DNA of 38,560 bases from Prevotella heparinolytica (GCF_004342845.1 NZ_SLXB01000029.1:1-38560); one strand, 5' to 3'; shown: positions 24,035 to 33,339, counted from the stretch's first letter. The notes: generated by a model not told the origin, from the sequence alone. Numbers and translations: made by a program.

Positions 24035-26830
24035 ATGGCAGAAGGTACATCAATTTCTATAAAAGGGGCGCGTGTCAATAACCTGAAGAATATAGACGTG
24101 GAAATCCCGCGCAACCGGTTGGTCGTCATCACCGGATTGTCCGGATCGGGCAAATCATCACTCGCTTTCGACACACTGTATGCCGAAGGGCAACGCCGCT
24201 ACGTAGAGAGCCTGAGCAGCTACGCCCGTCAGTTTCTGGGACGCATGAGCAAGCCCGAATGCGACTTCATCAAAGGCATACCGCCCGCCATCGCCATCGA
24301 GCAAAAAGTCAGCAGCCGCAATCCCCGCTCCACTGTAGGCACTTCGACCGAAATATACGAATACCTGCGGTTGCTCTACGCACGGATAGGAAAAACATTC
24401 AGCCCCGTCAGCGGACAGGAAGTGAAGAAACATTCCACCGAAGACATCGTGCGATGTATGAAGGAGCATCCCGAAGGTACGAGATACACCGTGCTTGCCC
24501 CCGTGGTGCTGCGCGAAGACCGCAATATGCAGCAACAATTGGAGGTGGACATGAAGCAGGGCTTCACCCGGCTGGAAGTGAATGGCGAAATGGTGCGCAT
24601 AGACGAATACAAGCCGAAAACCGGTGACACCGTGTTTCTGCTGATAGACCGTATGACTGTTTCTGCCGAAAAAGATGCCGTGAGCCGTCTGACCGACTCG
24701 GCCGAGACAGCCATGTACGAAGGAGACGGCGCCTGCCTGCTGCGATTTTACCAGCCCGACGGCACAACCTGCCTCTATCGCTTCAGCACCAAGTTCGAAG
24801 CCGACGGCATCACCTTTGAAGAGCCGAACGACCAGATGTTCTCCTTCAACTCGCCCGTAGGCGCCTGCCCGGTATGCGAAGGATTCGGCAAGGTAGTAGG
24901 CATAGACGAACATCTGGTAATACCCAACCGCGCCCTATCCGTCTACGACGGGGCTGTGGTGTGCTGGCGAGGCGAGGTGATGGGCGAATGGCGGGATATG
25001 GTGATACGCGGAGCCGAGAAAGCCGGTTTCCCCATCTTCAGTCCCTACTACGAGCTGACCGACGAACAGCGCCGGATGCTTTGGGAGGGTACGCCCTACT
25101 TCGAAGGAATCAACGCTTTCTTCAAGATGGTGCAGGAGAACCAATATAAGATACAATATCGGGTAATGCTGGCACGATATCGTGGCAAGACAATTTGTCC
25201 CAAGTGCCACGGCACCCGCCTGAAACCCGAAGCCAACTACGTGCGGGTGGGCGGACGCAGCATCTCGGAATTAGTGGATTTGCCCATCACGGAGCTGAAG
25301 TTCTTTTTCGACAAGCTGAAACTTGAACCGCACGATGCCGACGTGGCACGCCGCCTGCTGACGGAGATAAACAACCGTATCCGCTTCCTGCTCGACGTAG
25401 GTCTGGGCTATCTCACGCTAAACCGCCTGAGCAATTCGCTTTCCGGAGGCGAAAGCCAGCGCATCAACCTTGCCACTTCACTGGGCAGCAGTCTGGTGGG
25501 CAGCCTTTATATCCTCGACGAGCCGAGCATCGGCCTGCACAGCCGCGACACCGACAAGCTGATCGGCGTGTTGCGCCAATTGCAACAGTTAGGCAATACG
25601 GTCGTCGTAGTGGAACATGACGAAGAAATCATCCGTGCGGCGGATTACATCATCGACATCGGTCCCAAAGCAGGACGTCTGGGAGGCGAAGTGGTCTATC
25701 AGGGCGACATGAAAGACCTTAAAAAAGGAAGCAACAGCTACACCGTGCGTTACCTGCTGGGCGAGGAAACCATACCGACACCCGCACAACGCCGCCCGTG
25801 GAACAACTATATTGAAATAAAAGGAGCACGCGAAAACAACCTGAAAGGGGTGGACGCACGTTTCCCCCTGAATGTGATGACCGTGGTGACCGGCGTCAGC
25901 GGTTCGGGCAAGAGCACACTGGTGCGTGATATCTTCTATCGCGCCCTGAAGCGCGAACTGGACGAATGCAACGAACGTCCGGGGGAATTTATTTCCATCG
26001 GTGGCGACCTCCGGAACCTGAGCAACGTGGAGTTTGTCGACCAGAATCCCATCGGGAAATCATCGCGAAGCAACCCGGTGACATACATCAAGGCCTACGA
26101 CGAAATCCGCAAATTGTGGGCGGAGCAGCCGCTCGCCAAACAAATGGGTTACAGTGCCGGACATTTCAGCTTCAACAGCGAAGGAGGACGCTGCGAGGAA
26201 TGCAAGGGCGAAGGAACTATCACGGTGGAGATGCAATTCATGGCCGACCTTGTGCTGGAATGCGAATCGTGCCACGGTAAACGCTTCAAAGCCGACACGC
26301 TGGAAGTGAAATTTCATGACGTCAACATCTACGACGTGCTGAACATGACCATCAACCAAGCCATCGAATTCTTCACAAAGTACGGGCAGAAGAAAATCGT
26401 AAAGAAGCTTCAGCCTCTTCAAGATGTGGGTTTGGGATATATCAAATTGGGACAATCGTCATCCACGCTTTCGGGCGGCGAGAACCAGCGTGTGAAGCTG
26501 GCCTATTACCTCAGTCAGGAGAAAGCCGACCCCACCCTGTTTATCTTTGACGAGCCTACCACCGGCCTGCACTTCCACGACATCAAGAAACTGCTCGAAG
26601 CATTCGACGCACTGATACGTCGCGGACACTCCATCGTAATCATAGAGCACAACCTCGACGTGGTGAAGTGTGCCGATTATGTGATAGACCTCGGCCCGGA
26701 AGGAGGAGATAAGGGCGGTAACATAGTGGCAGAGGGCACACCGGAAGAGGTGGCCCGATGTGCGGCAAGCTACACCGGACAGTTTCTGCAAGAGAAACTG
26801 CAAGAAGACCGGCAGAAGAGGACGAAGTGA
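24035..26830 (+). CDS. uvrA: Excinuclease ABC subunit A
   Basis: A 931-residue DNA-damage recognition ATPase of nucleotide excision repair, working with UvrB and UvrC. Both ABC ATPase modules are complete: Walker [16 protein letters not shown] and [14 protein letters not shown]; signatures [14 protein letters not shown] and [14 protein letters not shown]; Walker [13 protein letters not shown] and [12 protein letters not shown]. The zinc-binding cysteines are in CPVCEGFG and CPKCHGT, and in CEECKGEG and CESCHGKR. The start at [16 protein letters not shown] is preferred over one 11 codons earlier that overlaps the promoter box. Length is normal for canonical UvrA. A large hairpin follows the stop. 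Confidence 0.98.
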   Translation: MAEGTSISIKGARVNNLKNIDVEIPRNRLVVITGLSGSGKSSLAFDTLYAEGQRRYVESLSSYARQFLGRMSKPECDFIKGIPPAIAIEQKVSSRNPRSTVGTSTEIYEYLRLLYARIGKTFSPVSGQEVKKHSTEDIVRCMKEHPEGTRYTVLAPVVLREDRNMQQQLEVDMKQGFTRLEVNGEMVRIDEYKPKTGDTVFLLIDRMTVSAEKDAVSRLTDSAETAMYEGDGACLLRFYQPDGTTCLYRFSTKFEADGITFEEPNDQMFSFNSPVGACPVCEGFGKVVGIDEHLVIPNRALSVYDGAVVCWRGEVMGEWRDMVIRGAEKAGFPIFSPYYELTDEQRRMLWEGTPYFEGINAFFKMVQENQYKIQYRVMLARYRGKTICPKCHGTRLKPEANYVRVGGRSISELVDLPITELKFFFDKLKLEPHDADVARRLLTEINNRIRFLLDVGLGYLTLNRLSNSLSGGESQRINLATSLGSSLVGSLYILDEPSIGLHSRDTDKLIGVLRQLQQLGNTVVVVEHDEEIIRAADYIIDIGPKAGRLGGEVVYQGDMKDLKKGSNSYTVRYLLGEETIPTPAQRRPWNNYIEIKGARENNLKGVDARFPLNVMTVVTGVSGSGKSTLVRDIFYRALKRELDECNERPGEFISIGGDLRNLSNVEFVDQNPIGKSSRSNPVTYIKAYDEIRKLWAEQPLAKQMGYSAGHFSFNSEGGRCEECKGEGTITVEMQFMADLVLECESCHGKRFKADTLEVKFHDVNIYDVLNMTINQAIEFFTKYGQKKIVKKLQPLQDVGLGYIKLGQSSSTLSGGENQRVKLAYYLSQEKADPTLFIFDEPTTGLHFHDIKKLLEAFDALIRRGHSIVIIEHNLDVVKCADYVIDLGPEGGDKGGNIVAEGTPEEVARCAASYTGQFLQEKLQEDRQKRTK

Positions 26831-26835
26831 TTTTC

Positions 26836-26908
26836 CAGACGCAGATGACGCGGACGGCACAGATTAAAATAAGAAGAAAATCTGCGCCGTCCGCGTCATC
26901 TATGTCTG
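26836..26908. repeat. 30-bp-arm inverted repeat between convergent genes
   Basis: Arms 26836-26865 and 26879-26908 are reverse complements at 27 of 30 positions around a 13-nt AT-rich loop. The central GATGACGCGGACGGC (26844-26858) pairs perfectly with 26886-26900. It starts 6 nt after the uvrA stop and faces the minus-strand barrel gene, so it can act as a bidirectional terminator. Its length exceeds a usual terminator, and I recall similar GACGCGGA hairpins in other Bacteroidales intergenic regions, so it may belong to a dispersed REP-like family. Confidence 0.75.
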
Positions 26909-26953
26909 AAGAATATCTTTCTTAAAAGTATACTCTCTGTTTTTCGGAAACCC

Positions 26954-26972
26954 CGATAAAATGCGGTTATCG
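26954..26972. repeat. Small hairpin after barrel gene stop
   Basis: CGATAA (26954-26959) pairs with TTATCG (26967-26972), directly beyond the minus-strand gene's stop at 26975. No T-run follows; it could contribute to termination. Confidence 0.35.
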
Positions 26973-26974
26973 AC

Positions 26975-27463
26975 TTAGAAATAAAAACCGAATCCCACCT
27001 TCAGGCCGAACTTGGAACGGTCGTCGTTGATATTCCAATAAACGGCCGGCTCAATCGTCACCGTACGGCTGAGGAAAAACGCGTAACCGGCTTCCAAACC
27101 GAGCGAAAACTTAGTGTCGTCGTGGCCTTTGCCCCAGTTCCAACGGTCTACATTGACATCAGCTCCCAGAAAAACACCAACTTTATCCAGATAATAGCGA
27201 CCTCCCACACCCATCGTATAAATGTCGACATCAGAGCCTCCCGTATTCCACGAAACGCCGGCATGCACCAGCAAAGCCAGATTGTCTATAAGGAATGCAC
27301 CGCCCTTGGCCTCAAGTCCGAAAGAAGCTCTCTCCGTTCCGGTGTCGTACGATAAGTCCAATCCGGTTATGGACGGGTTTACAAACCATTTTCCCTTTTC
27401 AAACTGTGCCTGCGCCGCCACTGTGACAACAAGCAGACAAACAAGTAATCCGATTTTTTTCAT
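26975..27463 (-). CDS. Small outer-membrane beta-barrel protein
   Basis: A 162-residue exported protein from the ATG at 27463 (a longer version starting at 27502 adds a non-signal-like extension). Signal peptide: MKKIGLLVCLLVVTVAAQAQ. The mature part has alternating strands with Gly and aromatic residues (WFVNPSITGLDLSYDTG, VGGRYYLDKVGVFLGADVNV) and ends FGLKVGFGFYF, with the C-terminal Phe expected of outer-membrane barrels. It resembles the small eight-stranded OmpA/OmpW-like or OMP_b-brl porin-type proteins of Bacteroidetes. It lies 25 nt after the small membrane protein, so it is probably co-transcribed with cstA. Its cargo or role is unknown. Confidence 0.85.
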   Translation of the reverse strand: MKKIGLLVCLLVVTVAAQAQFEKGKWFVNPSITGLDLSYDTGTERASFGLEAKGGAFLIDNLALLVHAGVSWNTGGSDVDIYTMGVGGRYYLDKVGVFLGADVNVDRWNWGKGHDDTKFSLGLEAGYAFFLSRTVTIEPAVYWNINDDRSKFGLKVGFGFYF

Positions 27464-27488
27464 CTTAGTTAGTTTTTTGAGTGAATAG

Positions 27489-27707
27489 TTATGATTTTTC
27501 ATTTTCTTCGCGCCTTTTCCGTTGCAATTCTTCCTTTTTACGAAGAACCAGCCACAACACCAATACGATGACGTATGATGTGATTACTGTGACATACTTT
27601 TCCGTTTCGCTGATTTCCGTATTGCGAGGCAGGAAATAAGCCGCCGTTGCCGTGACATAAACAAGCAGAGCTAAAGTCAGCCCGGTAGATTTCTTGATTT
27701 TCTTCAT
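27489..27707 (-). CDS. Small membrane protein coupled to CstA-type transporter
   Basis: A 72-residue protein from the ATG at 27707, whose first base is shared with the cstA stop (TGATG), so it is likely translationally coupled; a GTG one codon earlier is an alternative. Two hydrophobic segments (TGLTLALLVYVTATAAYFL and YVTVITSYVIVLVLWLVL) are followed by a highly charged tail (RKKEELQRKRREENEKS), suggesting a two-helix membrane protein with its C-terminus in the cytoplasm. I do not recognise a family. Position suggests an accessory subunit of the transporter. Confidence 0.7.
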   Translation of the reverse strand: MKKIKKSTGLTLALLVYVTATAAYFLPRNTEISETEKYVTVITSYVIVLVLWLVLRKKEELQRKRREENEKS

Positions 27708-29137
27708 CACCAGAGTTTTTTAGTCGTCCTGAAGTACCAGATATTGAACCAGAAAGCCGCAATCGCCACCGATGAAAGAGCGACAGGCAACGCTATCCCG
27801 TTTCCAAAGCCCAGTCCTTCGGGCGAGATACATATATAAGTGGCACATACCGCCGTCATGAATAATGCCGGAAAATAGGTGACATAATAATAATGTCCTT
27901 TTTTCTCGCGCACCAGATATACGGTAATGGCCCACAATGTAAAAACGGACAGTGTCTGATTGGCCCATGCAAAATAACGCCAGATCATATCGAAACCGTC
28001 TTTGTCGCGCAAGCTGTAAAGCAACAGCCCGATAGCCACCAGAAACATCGGCACGCATATATATAAACGATGACGTATGCTTTTTTGTTCCATTCCCAGA
28101 AAATCGGCCACAATAAGACGAGCCGAACGGAAAGCCGTATCGCCACTGGTGACCGGAGCGGCAATAACGCCAAGTACAGCCAAGATGCCGCCTACTGTTC
28201 CCAACCAATCCTTAGTAATGGCATCTACGATGACGGCGGCATTGGTCTCTTCCATTCCATTCCGATGAAAGAAGTAAGTGGCGGCGGCAGCCCAGATCAA
28301 AGCCACAATTCCTTCTGTTATCATTGCTCCATAGAATACGGGGCGACCGTGACGCTCGCTCGTCATGCAACGTGCCATCAAAGGGCTTTGAGTGGCATGA
28401 AAACCGCTGATTGCCCCACAAGCTATACTGACAAACATAATGGGGAAAATGGGCAATAAGTCTGCATTGGGATGTGTATTCTGCAATCTGTCCCAGACTT
28501 CGGGCAAAGCGGGATGGTTGACGTAGAGCATCGCCAGAATACCGACAGCCATAAACAGCAGGGCAACGGCAAACAACGGATATATCTTGCCGATAATCTT
28601 GTCTATCGGCAGCAAGGTGGCAAGTATATAATAAGCAAAAACAACTATAATCCAGAAAGTGGTATCAAGGCTTTCAGGAGTCAGCTTGGCAAGCAGGCCT
28701 GCCGGCCCTGCCACAAACACCGCACCCACCAATATCATCAGCACAACCGTAAAGCCACGCATCACCTGCTTAGCTGTCAGTCCCAAATAACGTCCGATGA
28801 TTTCGGGCAGGCTTTCGCCTCCATGACGCACGGAAAGCATACCGGCAAGATAATCGTGCACGGCACCTGCAAAGATGCTTCCGAGAACAATCCACAGATA
28901 AGACGCCGTACCGAACTTAGCTCCCATAATAGCTCCGAAAATAGGTCCCAAACCCGCAATATTGAGGAATTGTATCATAAAGATTTTCCACGTGGGCAAA
29001 GGCATGTAGTCCACACCGTCGGCTTTGGTCAAAGCGGGTGTGCTACGGTCATCGGGAGCAAAGACACGCTCCACAAAGCGACCATACAGAAAATAGCCGG
29101 TTATCAACGCCAGCAGGCAAAGCGTAAATGTGATCAT
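27707..29137 (-). CDS. cstA: CstA-type carbon starvation transporter
   Basis: A 476-residue inner-membrane protein of the CstA family, whose E. coli members (CstA, BtsT) take up peptides and pyruvate. The N-terminal family region is clear: GYFLYGRFVERVFAPDD, DGVDYMPLPTWKIFMIQFLN, IAGLGPIFGAIMGAKFG, and VHDYLAGMLSVRHGGESLPE. A dozen or more membrane helices follow. It is much shorter than E. coli CstA (about 700 residues), but this short form is common in Bacteroidetes. It leads the minus-strand run with a coupled small membrane protein and a small barrel. A TACATTTG element lies at 29163-29170. Confidence 0.93.
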   Translation of the reverse strand: MITFTLCLLALITGYFLYGRFVERVFAPDDRSTPALTKADGVDYMPLPTWKIFMIQFLNIAGLGPIFGAIMGAKFGTASYLWIVLGSIFAGAVHDYLAGMLSVRHGGESLPEIIGRYLGLTAKQVMRGFTVVLMILVGAVFVAGPAGLLAKLTPESLDTTFWIIVVFAYYILATLLPIDKIIGKIYPLFAVALLFMAVGILAMLYVNHPALPEVWDRLQNTHPNADLLPIFPIMFVSIACGAISGFHATQSPLMARCMTSERHGRPVFYGAMITEGIVALIWAAAATYFFHRNGMEETNAAVIVDAITKDWLGTVGGILAVLGVIAAPVTSGDTAFRSARLIVADFLGMEQKSIRHRLYICVPMFLVAIGLLLYSLRDKDGFDMIWRYFAWANQTLSVFTLWAITVYLVREKKGHYYYVTYFPALFMTAVCATYICISPEGLGFGNGIALPVALSSVAIAAFWFNIWYFRTTKKLW

Positions 29138-29162
29138 GATGTATTCGTCTTTTTAATACATG

Positions 29163-29170
29163 CAAATGTA
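29163..29170 (-). promoter_or_regulatory. cstA promoter -7 box
   Basis: On the minus strand TACATTTG matches TAnnTTTG, 25 nt before the ATG. No TTTG is visible at the expected -33 position. Confidence 0.5.
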
Positions 29171-29242
29171 ACAGTTTCTAAGTAAACAGCATAAAATTAT
29201 CGAGGGTTTTGCTTACCTTCGCCGCGAAAATATAGAATCAGA

Positions 29243-30694
29243 ATGAAACGGAGCACCCTTACCTTATTATATATAGTGCTTATGCTGCCTCTTGCAGCCC
29301 AGCTACCCAAGCACGAAGTACGTGCCGCTTGGATAACTGCCGTTTACGGGCTTGATTGGCCTCGCACGCGTGCCACCTCGCCCGAAAGAATACGCAAACA
29401 GCAAGACGAACTCGTAGAGATACTGGACAAGCTGAAAGCTGCCAACTTCAACACCGTGCTGTTCCAGACCCGCACACGGGGCGATGTGCTATATCAATCG
29501 TCCATCGAGCCTTACAACTCCATACTGACAGGCAAGGTAGGAGGAGACCCCGGTTACGATCCGCTGACCTTTGCCATAGAAGAGTGCCACAAACGGGGCA
29601 TGGAATGTCATGCTTGGATGGTGAGCATCCCTTTGGGAAATAAAAAGCATGTGGCTTCCCTCGGCAAAGAGTCGGTCACCAAAAAGAAAGCGGCCATCTG
29701 CGTTCCCTATAAGAATGAGTATTTCCTCAATCCCGGACATCCGCAAACCAAAGAATACCTGATGAGCCTTGTTCGCGAAGTAGTGAAGCGCTATGATGTG
29801 GACGGCGTGCACTTCGACTACCTTCGTTATCCGGAGAACGCTCCGCGATTTCCCGATGGATACGACTACAAAAGATACGCCAAGGGGCGCAGTCTGGCGC
29901 AATGGCGCAGAGACAACATCACGGACATAGTGCGCTACATCTATAAGGAAGTGAAGGCGCTGAAACCTTGGGTAAAAGTCAGCACCTCGCCCGTAGGCAA
30001 ATACCGCGACACTTCCCGTTACTCTTCGCGCGGATGGAATGCCTACCACACCGTCTACCAAGACGTGCAAGGCTGGCTGGGCGAAGGCATTCAAGACCAA
30101 ATATATCCGATGCAATATTTCCGTGGCAACCATTTCTACCCTTTCGCTCTCGACTGGAAAGAACAGAGCAACGGACGGCATATTATTCCCGGCCTCGGCA
30201 TCTATTTCCTCGACCCCGCCGAAGGCAACTGGACTCTGGACGAGATTGAACGACAGATGCACTTCATACGTGCGCAAAAGCTGGAGGGCGAAGCGCATTA
30301 TCGGGTGAAGTACTTGATGGACAATACGCAAGGACTGTATGATACTCTGGAGAAGAATTTCTATACCGCCCCTGCACTGCAACCTGCCATGCCGTGGATA
30401 GACAGCGTACCTCCTACCCCTCCCACCAACCTGCGTACGGAACAATTGGCCGAAGGCTACCTGCTTCTGCGCTGGAATCCTGCGACAGACAACGACCCGC
30501 AGAACGCACCGACGTATGTCGTCTACGGCTCGGACACATATCCCGTAGATACAGACAATCCTGAAAATATTCTGGCGCAACGGGTGCAAGGAACGGAATT
30601 TATCTATGCCCCCATCTTCCCTTGGACCACCCGGAAGTATTTCGCAGTAACGGCAGTGGACCGATGCGGAAACGAGAGCCAGGCGGCGCAATAA
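29243..30694 (+). CDS. Family 10-like (GHL10) glycoside hydrolase, exported
   Basis: A 483-residue exported GHL10-family protein. Signal peptide: MKRSTLTLLYIVLMLPLAAQ. Barrel motifs follow the same order as in the paralogue at 20892-22403: EVRAAWITAVYGLDW, NTVLFQTRTRGDVLYQSSIE, GMECHAWMVSIPLG, and VDGVHFDYLRYPENAP (about residues 185-200). The C-terminal third is fibronectin-III-like (PPTPPTNLRTEQLAEGYLLLRW, YFAVTAVDRCGNES). The paralogue differs in substrate-facing loops, so the two probably have related but separate targets; peptidoglycan glycan strands are a reasonable guess from E. coli DigH. It stands alone on the plus strand, divergent from cstA and followed by a repeat array. Confidence 0.92.
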   Translation: MKRSTLTLLYIVLMLPLAAQLPKHEVRAAWITAVYGLDWPRTRATSPERIRKQQDELVEILDKLKAANFNTVLFQTRTRGDVLYQSSIEPYNSILTGKVGGDPGYDPLTFAIEECHKRGMECHAWMVSIPLGNKKHVASLGKESVTKKKAAICVPYKNEYFLNPGHPQTKEYLMSLVREVVKRYDVDGVHFDYLRYPENAPRFPDGYDYKRYAKGRSLAQWRRDNITDIVRYIYKEVKALKPWVKVSTSPVGKYRDTSRYSSRGWNAYHTVYQDVQGWLGEGIQDQIYPMQYFRGNHFYPFALDWKEQSNGRHIIPGLGIYFLDPAEGNWTLDEIERQMHFIRAQKLEGEAHYRVKYLMDNTQGLYDTLEKNFYTAPALQPAMPWIDSVPPTPPTNLRTEQLAEGYLLLRWNPATDNDPQNAPTYVVYGSDTYPVDTDNPENILAQRVQGTEFIYAPIFPWTTRKYFAVTAVDRCGNESQAAQ

Positions 30695-30728
30695 GAGAGC
30701 CCCCATTTCTTCACCTTTTATCAGGCAC

Positions 30729-30860
30729 TTGTGTCTGACTTGACAGAGGCTTGTGTCTGTCGGCTTGAACACTTGTGTCTGTCGGCTTGAACACTTGTGT
30801 CTGTCGGCTCAAAGGCTTGTGTCTGTCCCGTCAGGTGTAAGTGTCTGTCAAGCACTCCGG
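30729..30860. repeat. 22-bp-period array 3
   Basis: Six tandem 22-nt units start at 30729, 30751, 30773, 30795, 30817 and 30839. Units at 30751 and 30773 are identical over 22 nt; that at 30795 keeps the first 15. The shared core is TTGTGTCTGTCGGCT, with ACAC-TT-GTGT dyads at unit junctions. Only the first half of the last unit is conserved. It is the inverse orientation of array 2. It lies 34 nt after the hydrolase stop and about 90 nt before the acyltransferase start. Confidence 0.88.
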
Positions 30861-30946
30861 CAATCTTTTTTCCGCGACACATAGGACTTCCGTTTTTTAA
30901 CCGTATCTTTACCGCCCAAACCGGTCAACCGATTAAATGCAACCTT

Positions 30947-32111
30947 ATGGCAACAACTTCCTCGGCAGCTTTTGCCGACACCAAAAAGCACTACCACCTG
31001 TTAGACGGCCTTCGTGGCGTAGCCGCCCTCATCGTTATGTGGTATCATGTATTCGAAGGTTATGCTTTTGCCGGCAACACCATGATAGAAAATTTCAATC
31101 ACGGCTATCTGGCCGTAGATTTCTTTTTCATGCTCTCCGGATTCGTTATCAGCTATGCCTATGACGACCGATGGGGCGGGAGCTTCACCATGAAGGACTT
31201 CTTCAAACGCCGTCTGATACGCCTCCATCCTATGGTGATTATGGGGGGCTGTGTTAGGAGCTATCACCTACTGCATTCAAGGAAGCGTGCAATGGGACGG
31301 AACGCACATCGCCACATCCATGACGATGCTGGCGCTGCTTTGTACGATGTTTCTCATTCCCGCAGTGCCGGGTGCAGGCCACGAAGTCCGTGGAAACGGA
31401 GAAATGTTTCCACTGAACGGTCCGTCTTGGTCGTTGTTCTTTGAGTATATAGGAAATATCCTTTATGCTTTATTCATCCGCCGCCTGCCTACCAAAGCAC
31501 TGGCTGCACTCGTGGCACTGACGGGAGCAGGATTGGCAGGATTCGCCCTCTCCGATGTCTCCGGATACGGTAATATCGGAATAGGCTGGACATTGGATGC
31601 CGTGAACTTCGGAGGCGGAGCATTGCGAATGCTCTTCCCCTTCTCGATGGGTATGCTCTTGGCGCGAAACTTCAAGCCCTTCAAGGTGAGAGGGGCATTC
31701 TGGATATGCACGGCCTTGTTGGTGGCTTTACTCTCGATGCCTTACATCGAAGGGATGCAACCTGTCTGCAGAAACGGCATTTACGAAGCATTCTGCATCA
31801 TTGCCGTTTTTCCCGTCCTCGTCCTGTTAGGAGCATCGGGCACAACAACAGACAGCAAATCGACCCGGATATGCAAGTTCTTGGGAGATATATCCTATCC
31901 GCTATATATAGTGCATTATCCGTTCATGTATTTGTTCTACGCATGGTTGATAAAGAACGGACTGTTCACTTTCGGCCAGACTTGGCAAGTGGCACTATGT
32001 GTTTATGCGTGGAACATATTGGTGGCCTATCTATGCCTGAAACTATATGACGAACCTGTACGCAAGTATTTGGCGAAACGTTTTTCAGACAGAGGCAAGA
32101 AGCAAAAATGA
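30947..32111 (+). pseudogene. Acyltransferase 3 family membrane protein, frameshifted
   Basis: Two overlapping frames together encode a typical 387-residue acyltransferase-3 (OafA/YrhL-like) membrane protein that would O-acylate a surface sugar. The first frame (30947 to the G tract) has the family start LLDGLRGVAALIVMWYHVFE with the conserved His34, then DFFFMLSGFVISYAY and FKRRLIRLHPMVIMG. The second carries GPSWSLFFEYIGNILYALF through ISYPLYIVHYPFMYLF to the basic C-terminus. The break is in a run of six G at 31243-31248; five G would give MVIMGAVLGAITYC and one continuous protein. This may be a real or phase-variable frameshift, or a sequencing error. The first frame alone ends at 31444. 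Confidence 0.85.
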
Positions 32112-32118
32112 TATCTCT

Positions 32119-33297
32119 TCACCAGACCAGCACATAGGCCCGGTAACAGCTTTTCGTCGTTACCGGTACTAACGGAAGATAACCGGAGACCAATTTCCCG
32201 TCATTTACCACAACAGGATGTGCCGCCCTGTCTTGTTCGTGTTTTTCGCGCAATTCCTCATTGGAAGGACAGTAGTCGATGGATAGTAGTCCGACACTTT
32301 CCGGAGCCATGATATGTTCTTGCAAATGGAGGGCAACCACCCCCATATTCATCCGCATATTGATTTCCACACAGGGATGAACGGCATAGCGGCCATCCGG
32401 CATAAGACACACCATCATATCCACGCCCAAATAACCGTCGTAAGTTGCTCCATATCGTTCCGAAAGCATGAGGCACAGCCTGTTGCGCACATCGTGCAAC
32501 ACTTGAAGAGGAACATATCCCGCAATGCGTTTTTCTATATCCTCCGAAGGCATCAGAACATTGCCGCTATACGCACCGCTTTTATTCGTAGAAAACAAAG
32601 AATAACCCACAAAAGAGACTTTTCCACATCCGTCGGAACAGAACTCCATAGCAAAATCCTCGACTTTATGATAGGCAGGCTCTCCCGACACAAATCCCTG
32701 CTCTCTGATGACACGTTCACACCAGCCTTCAATGGATTGGGTAAAAACGCCCTTACACCAATTCAATCCCTTACCGCTACCCGACCAAGGAGCTTTCAGC
32801 ACACAAGCATCGTGTCTTGTCACGAACTCCCTGCAATCGGCAATAGCAGACAAACGACAAGAGACGCCGCAGAACCCATCCTTCTCCGAAATCCGAAAAG
32901 CGCCCATTACTTCCATCGCCTCGCCGCGAGAAGAAAGCCAACGGTAAGCGGTAAGTTTCTCCGGCAAGGGTAAGCTACACTCAGGAAGTCCTGCTTTCAA
33001 CAGATGTTTGCGGATGGCCGGATTCCAGCCCCAAGGCATTACTTGTACATCTGCATAGTCAGGTAACTCCGGCACAGTCAGCAATTTCACATCCAGCCGG
33101 AACAGTTCCCCCATCTGTTTCAGAAAATCGGCATTGTAAGCAGAAGAAGCCAATACCGCGCTGCCCGGCTCGGCATACCAGAGGGGCAACAAAGCCAAGT
33201 CTTCGCCCATACGACGGATAGCAGCAGGCGGCATGTAGTTCTCCTCATTGTTTCCCAAGGCCATATCTGCATCCGGATTGAATAGGTAGAGCTTCAT
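32119..33297 (-). CDS. ATP-grasp-like protein of unknown substrate
   Basis: A 392-residue cytoplasmic protein, no signal peptide. Features of an ATP-grasp enzyme can be seen: a lysine and glycine-rich loop in CVLKAPWSGSGKGL (residues 165-178), and an acidic metal-binding EINMRMNMG (311-319) preceded by YDGYLGVDMMV. The N-terminal NPDADMALGNNEENYMPP and PWGWNPAIRKHLL are conserved-looking but not part of a family I recognise. ATP-grasp enzymes join a carboxylate to an amine or thiol via acyl phosphate; the substrate here is unknown. It faces the broken acyltransferase (7 nt apart) and is divergent from the AAA ATPase. A TAACTTTG box (complement of 33340-33347) lies before the start. Confidence 0.75.
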   Translation of the reverse strand: MKLYLFNPDADMALGNNEENYMPPAAIRRMGEDLALLPLWYAEPGSAVLASSAYNADFLKQMGELFRLDVKLLTVPELPDYADVQVMPWGWNPAIRKHLLKAGLPECSLPLPEKLTAYRWLSSRGEAMEVMGAFRISEKDGFCGVSCRLSAIADCREFVTRHDACVLKAPWSGSGKGLNWCKGVFTQSIEGWCERVIREQGFVSGEPAYHKVEDFAMEFCSDGCGKVSFVGYSLFSTNKSGAYSGNVLMPSEDIEKRIAGYVPLQVLHDVRNRLCLMLSERYGATYDGYLGVDMMVCLMPDGRYAVHPCVEINMRMNMGVVALHLQEHIMAPESVGLLSIDYCPSNEELREKHEQDRAAHPVVVNDGKLVSGYLPLVPVTTKSCYRAYVLVW

Positions 33298-33339
33298 CTT
33301 TCAATTGTTAAGTATTTATACACATTCTGTTCGAGCACG

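Noticed and set aside
30797..30946. Longer start for the acyltransferase
   Set aside because: The upstream GTG lies inside a 22-bp repeat unit and adds sequence without similarity to the family; the ATG at 30947 gives the normal start.
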